A DNA stretch of 18,125 nucleotides, taken from the NCBI GenBank assembly GCA_964628195.1, contig CAZVPF010000049.1:1-18125 (forward strand), written 5' to 3'. Both the position numbers and the translations under genes were made by a program. The notes beneath the pieces were generated by a model, which worked only from the letters and a program-made list of their open reading frames with translations, had not been told where the DNA came from and did not search any database. This DNA is from CAZVPF01 sp964628195 (GTDB lineage: Bacteria; Planctomycetota; Phycisphaerae; Sedimentisphaerales; Anaerohalosphaeraceae). Shown here one piece after another: positions 16,242 through 18,125 of the stretch (the stretch's first letter is position 1; each line of letters begins with the position of its first letter).

Positions 16242-17912
16242 ATGTGGAAAAGCTTACTTAAATTGACAATGTGTGGGTTACTCGTAGTAACCTTTGCGGT
16301 ACAGGCATCCGATTTTACTGTACAGTATGTCATGGATCCCAACACCGCAGTGATTTGGATCGAAGCGGAAGATTTCGATACCAGTACAGCAGAGTTTGTC
16401 TCGGACCCGGATATTGAATATGCGAGCGGAGATGCTTATTACTTCCCTGACTATTCACCGGCTGCGACACAAGATAACTGGTATGCCGAGTATTCCATCG
16501 ATTCCACCTTGATTTCTGACCCAGATGTTTCGGCAAGTGACCTTGATGGTAAAACATGGTACTGCTGGGTGCGCGTAAATCAGCCCGAGGCTAATGGCGA
16601 AGAGGCCGACTGGATAGTCGTAAAGGGTGATCCGGGCGATGGAACAGGGGCTACCTGGTTTGCAGATGCCCTCAGCACAGTTGACAATGCCGATGACAGA
16701 ATTGCAAATGACATCGCAGGAGCTGGAGGCGACGGATTCGGAGCTTGGGCATGGATGGGCGAAGCAGGTGCAGGAGTGGCAAAGGAATTCAATCTCGACG
16801 GTGACGGCAAGATCGTCTTCCGCATTTATGAAAGAGAAGGCGGCAGCGGCAACGCAAGAATTGACGCCATCTGTCTCGCTGACAATGCCGCATTTACACC
16901 GAGCGATCTGCTTTTCGGAACACCTTCGACCACGGACCTGTCCTTCGAGATGAACGCCGCACATGCCGGAAAGAAAGTCCTGACAAACTGGACCCCTTAT
17001 ATTGGCGGTCTTTTCAAGCAGGTTGCAACAGGTGATTTCGATGCAGGAAACAGCTCTATTCCGGTACTGAAAGCCGACTACAACGCTGTATCCGGGAAAT
17101 ACACGTGGTACTATGAATTTGACGGCAACGACGTTGTTGAACACATTTACCCGTTGGATGAGCTGAGTATTGACAATGAGCTTAAGACAAGCCAGCCGGT
17201 TACCTTTGAATTCTGGATTCGCGTCTGGCAGGCTCAGCCTGGTTCGGCAGGAAGAGGAACTCCCTCATCCTCCTGTAACGGCGGCGGAACCGGATGGGCC
17301 CTTAGAGTCAGAGACAGGAATCCCAAATGGCAGCCTTACATGCAGGTAAGGGATAATGAAACAGATATTACCGATGCAACGGCGCTTTTCAGAACTTATC
17401 CGGGCAGCGGTGCCTGGCCGGAATACAGTGAAACCGAGTGGCACCAAATCGTTGTTTCATTACGAGGCTATCAGGTGGAATACGATTCATTCACCGAAGA
17501 TTATGCAATAGATGCACGGTACGATTTCTGGGTTGACGGAGTCAGGTACCAGGAAAACAAGGAAGCAGCTGACACAATGTATACCCCACCCACGGTTGCA
17601 GATGTTAGCGAGTTCGCATTCTTCTCAGACTCTTCTGAAGCCCGGTTGGGAGTAAAAGAGCCAAGATGGACAGATATCGACAACATGATGCCCTTTATTG
17701 GCGATATAAGTGTTGTCCGTATATATGACAGGCTCCTTTCAACCGAAGATGTACTTGCCAACTATAACTACGGAATCGAATCCGACGTTGTGGCACAGTG
17801 CGGTGGAGTTGAAAATGACTTGAACGATGACTGTGAAGTTAATCTCCTTGACTTTGTTGACATTATCAATAACTGGCTCGACAACAACGAAGTTGACGCT
17901 GCAGGATTGTAA
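16242..17912 (+). CDS. Secreted CBM-like/LamG protein with C-terminal dockerin-like motif
   Basis: A non-catalytic-looking secreted protein. A signal peptide (about 1-22, ending VQA|S) is followed by a beta-sandwich region with the phrase WIEAEDFD (about 39-46), typical of CBM6/CBM35-like carbohydrate-binding modules, extending to about residue 214. A LamG domain (about 231-511) ends in SVVRIYDRLLSTEDV like the LamG domains of the 76-4389 protein. A dockerin-like loop (DLNDDCEVNLLDFVDIINNWLD, about 526-547) is at the end. Two in-frame ATGs exist: GGAAGGAG is 9 nt before 16242 but only 3 nt before 16236, so 16242 is preferred. It follows the pseudopilin by 66 bp with no terminator and is closed by a strong terminator. 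Likely role: glycan binding or scaffolding at the surface. Confidence 0.92.
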   Translation: MWKSLLKLTMCGLLVVTFAVQASDFTVQYVMDPNTAVIWIEAEDFDTSTAEFVSDPDIEYASGDAYYFPDYSPAATQDNWYAEYSIDSTLISDPDVSASDLDGKTWYCWVRVNQPEANGEEADWIVVKGDPGDGTGATWFADALSTVDNADDRIANDIAGAGGDGFGAWAWMGEAGAGVAKEFNLDGDGKIVFRIYEREGGSGNARIDAICLADNAAFTPSDLLFGTPSTTDLSFEMNAAHAGKKVLTNWTPYIGGLFKQVATGDFDAGNSSIPVLKADYNAVSGKYTWYYEFDGNDVVEHIYPLDELSIDNELKTSQPVTFEFWIRVWQAQPGSAGRGTPSSSCNGGGTGWALRVRDRNPKWQPYMQVRDNETDITDATALFRTYPGSGAWPEYSETEWHQIVVSLRGYQVEYDSFTEDYAIDARYDFWVDGVRYQENKEAADTMYTPPTVADVSEFAFFSDSSEARLGVKEPRWTDIDNMMPFIGDISVVRIYDRLLSTEDVLANYNYGIESDVVAQCGGVENDLNDDCEVNLLDFVDIINNWLDNNEVDAAGL

Positions 17913-17939
17913 GAAAAGTTTTAATCTTCAATACAGGGT

Positions 17940-17976
17940 CGGGGCGTTTATGCGCCCCGGCTTTGTCTTTTGTTTA
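17940..17976 (+). terminator. Rho-independent terminator of the regulator-pseudopilin-LamG operon
   Basis: A 7-bp GC stem CGGGGCG (17940-17946) / CGCCCCG (17953-17959) with a TTTATG loop is followed by a T-rich tract (17960-17976). It stands 27 nt after the stop codon of the last gene. It is the only convincing intrinsic terminator in the window. Confidence 0.85.
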
Positions 17977-18125
17977 TCTGATTTTCACATCTGATATGGT
18001 GGTATTTAATGAAACACAATAAGACCGAATTTTCAGTTATCATTACATTTTTAATCCCATTTTTCTTATTTAATCTGACATTTCCCATTTAAACTGTTAA
18101 AAAACATAATTTCTCCTAACGACAT
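17977..18125. other. AT-rich sequence with no recognised feature
   Basis: The final 149 bases are AT-rich, contain no supported ORF and show no clear promoter or repeat. They may lead into a gene beyond the window. Confidence 0.5.

Noticed and set aside
16455..17144. A 229-codon minus-strand ORF antisense to the CBM/LamG gene
   Set aside because: It lies wholly within a gene with clear domains, and its translation is Cys-rich and without family features, as expected of a shadow frame.

Overview
The window looks like a polysaccharide-degradation locus from a planctomycete, most likely of the class Phycisphaerae (Sedimentisphaerales-like). The evidence is protein style: two type II secretion pseudopilins opening with the GFTLIELLVVISIIALLLS signature, Tat-exported sulfatases, very large LamG proteins, and short dockerin-like calcium loops of the form DxDxDxxVxxxDxxxxxxxWL at or near the ends of secreted proteins. 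The lineage is an inference from these features. No rRNA or tRNA gene, CRISPR array or insertion sequence is visible.

Minus-strand half (10315 down to 76), in transcription order: a secreted Gly-rich beta-helix/dockerin protein; a pseudopilin; two Tat-exported sulfatases 26 bp apart; and a 1437-residue exported protein with three LamG domains, an internal dockerin-like linker and a C-terminal putative glycoside-hydrolase-like (TIM-barrel) module. Plus-strand half (10846 to 17912): two tandem 530-residue stand-alone copies of the same putative hydrolase module (about 72% identical, ungapped, by hand count); a LacI-family regulator; a second pseudopilin; and a secreted CBM-like/LamG/dockerin protein, closed by a clear hairpin terminator at 17940-17976.

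The most striking signal is regulatory. A 14-bp palindromic element of the TGTTAC-N3-TAACA type recurs at three promoters: upstream of the LamG-hydrolase fusion (4439-4452), of the tandem hydrolase pair (10734-10747), and of the LacI-family gene itself (14213-14226). Each lies at or just downstream of a recognisable -35/17 bp/-10 promoter. A weaker fourth copy (10469-10482) lies at the start of the promoter for the beta-helix gene. This suggests a single LacI-type repressor controlling all three hydrolase paralogues and itself. The sulfatases may be reached by read-through from the beta-helix promoter.

Proposed working of the system (inference): LamG, CBM-like and beta-helix proteins bind a sulfated glycan at the cell surface, the two sulfatases remove sulfate esters, the three related hydrolase-like enzymes cut the backbone, and the LacI-family protein senses a released sugar. 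In both halves a pseudopilin gene sits next to a dockerin-tailed secreted protein, and one of the pseudopilins is downstream of the auto-regulated repressor gene. This hints that dedicated pilus-like subunits are part of the glycan machinery. The substrate cannot be told from sequence alone.
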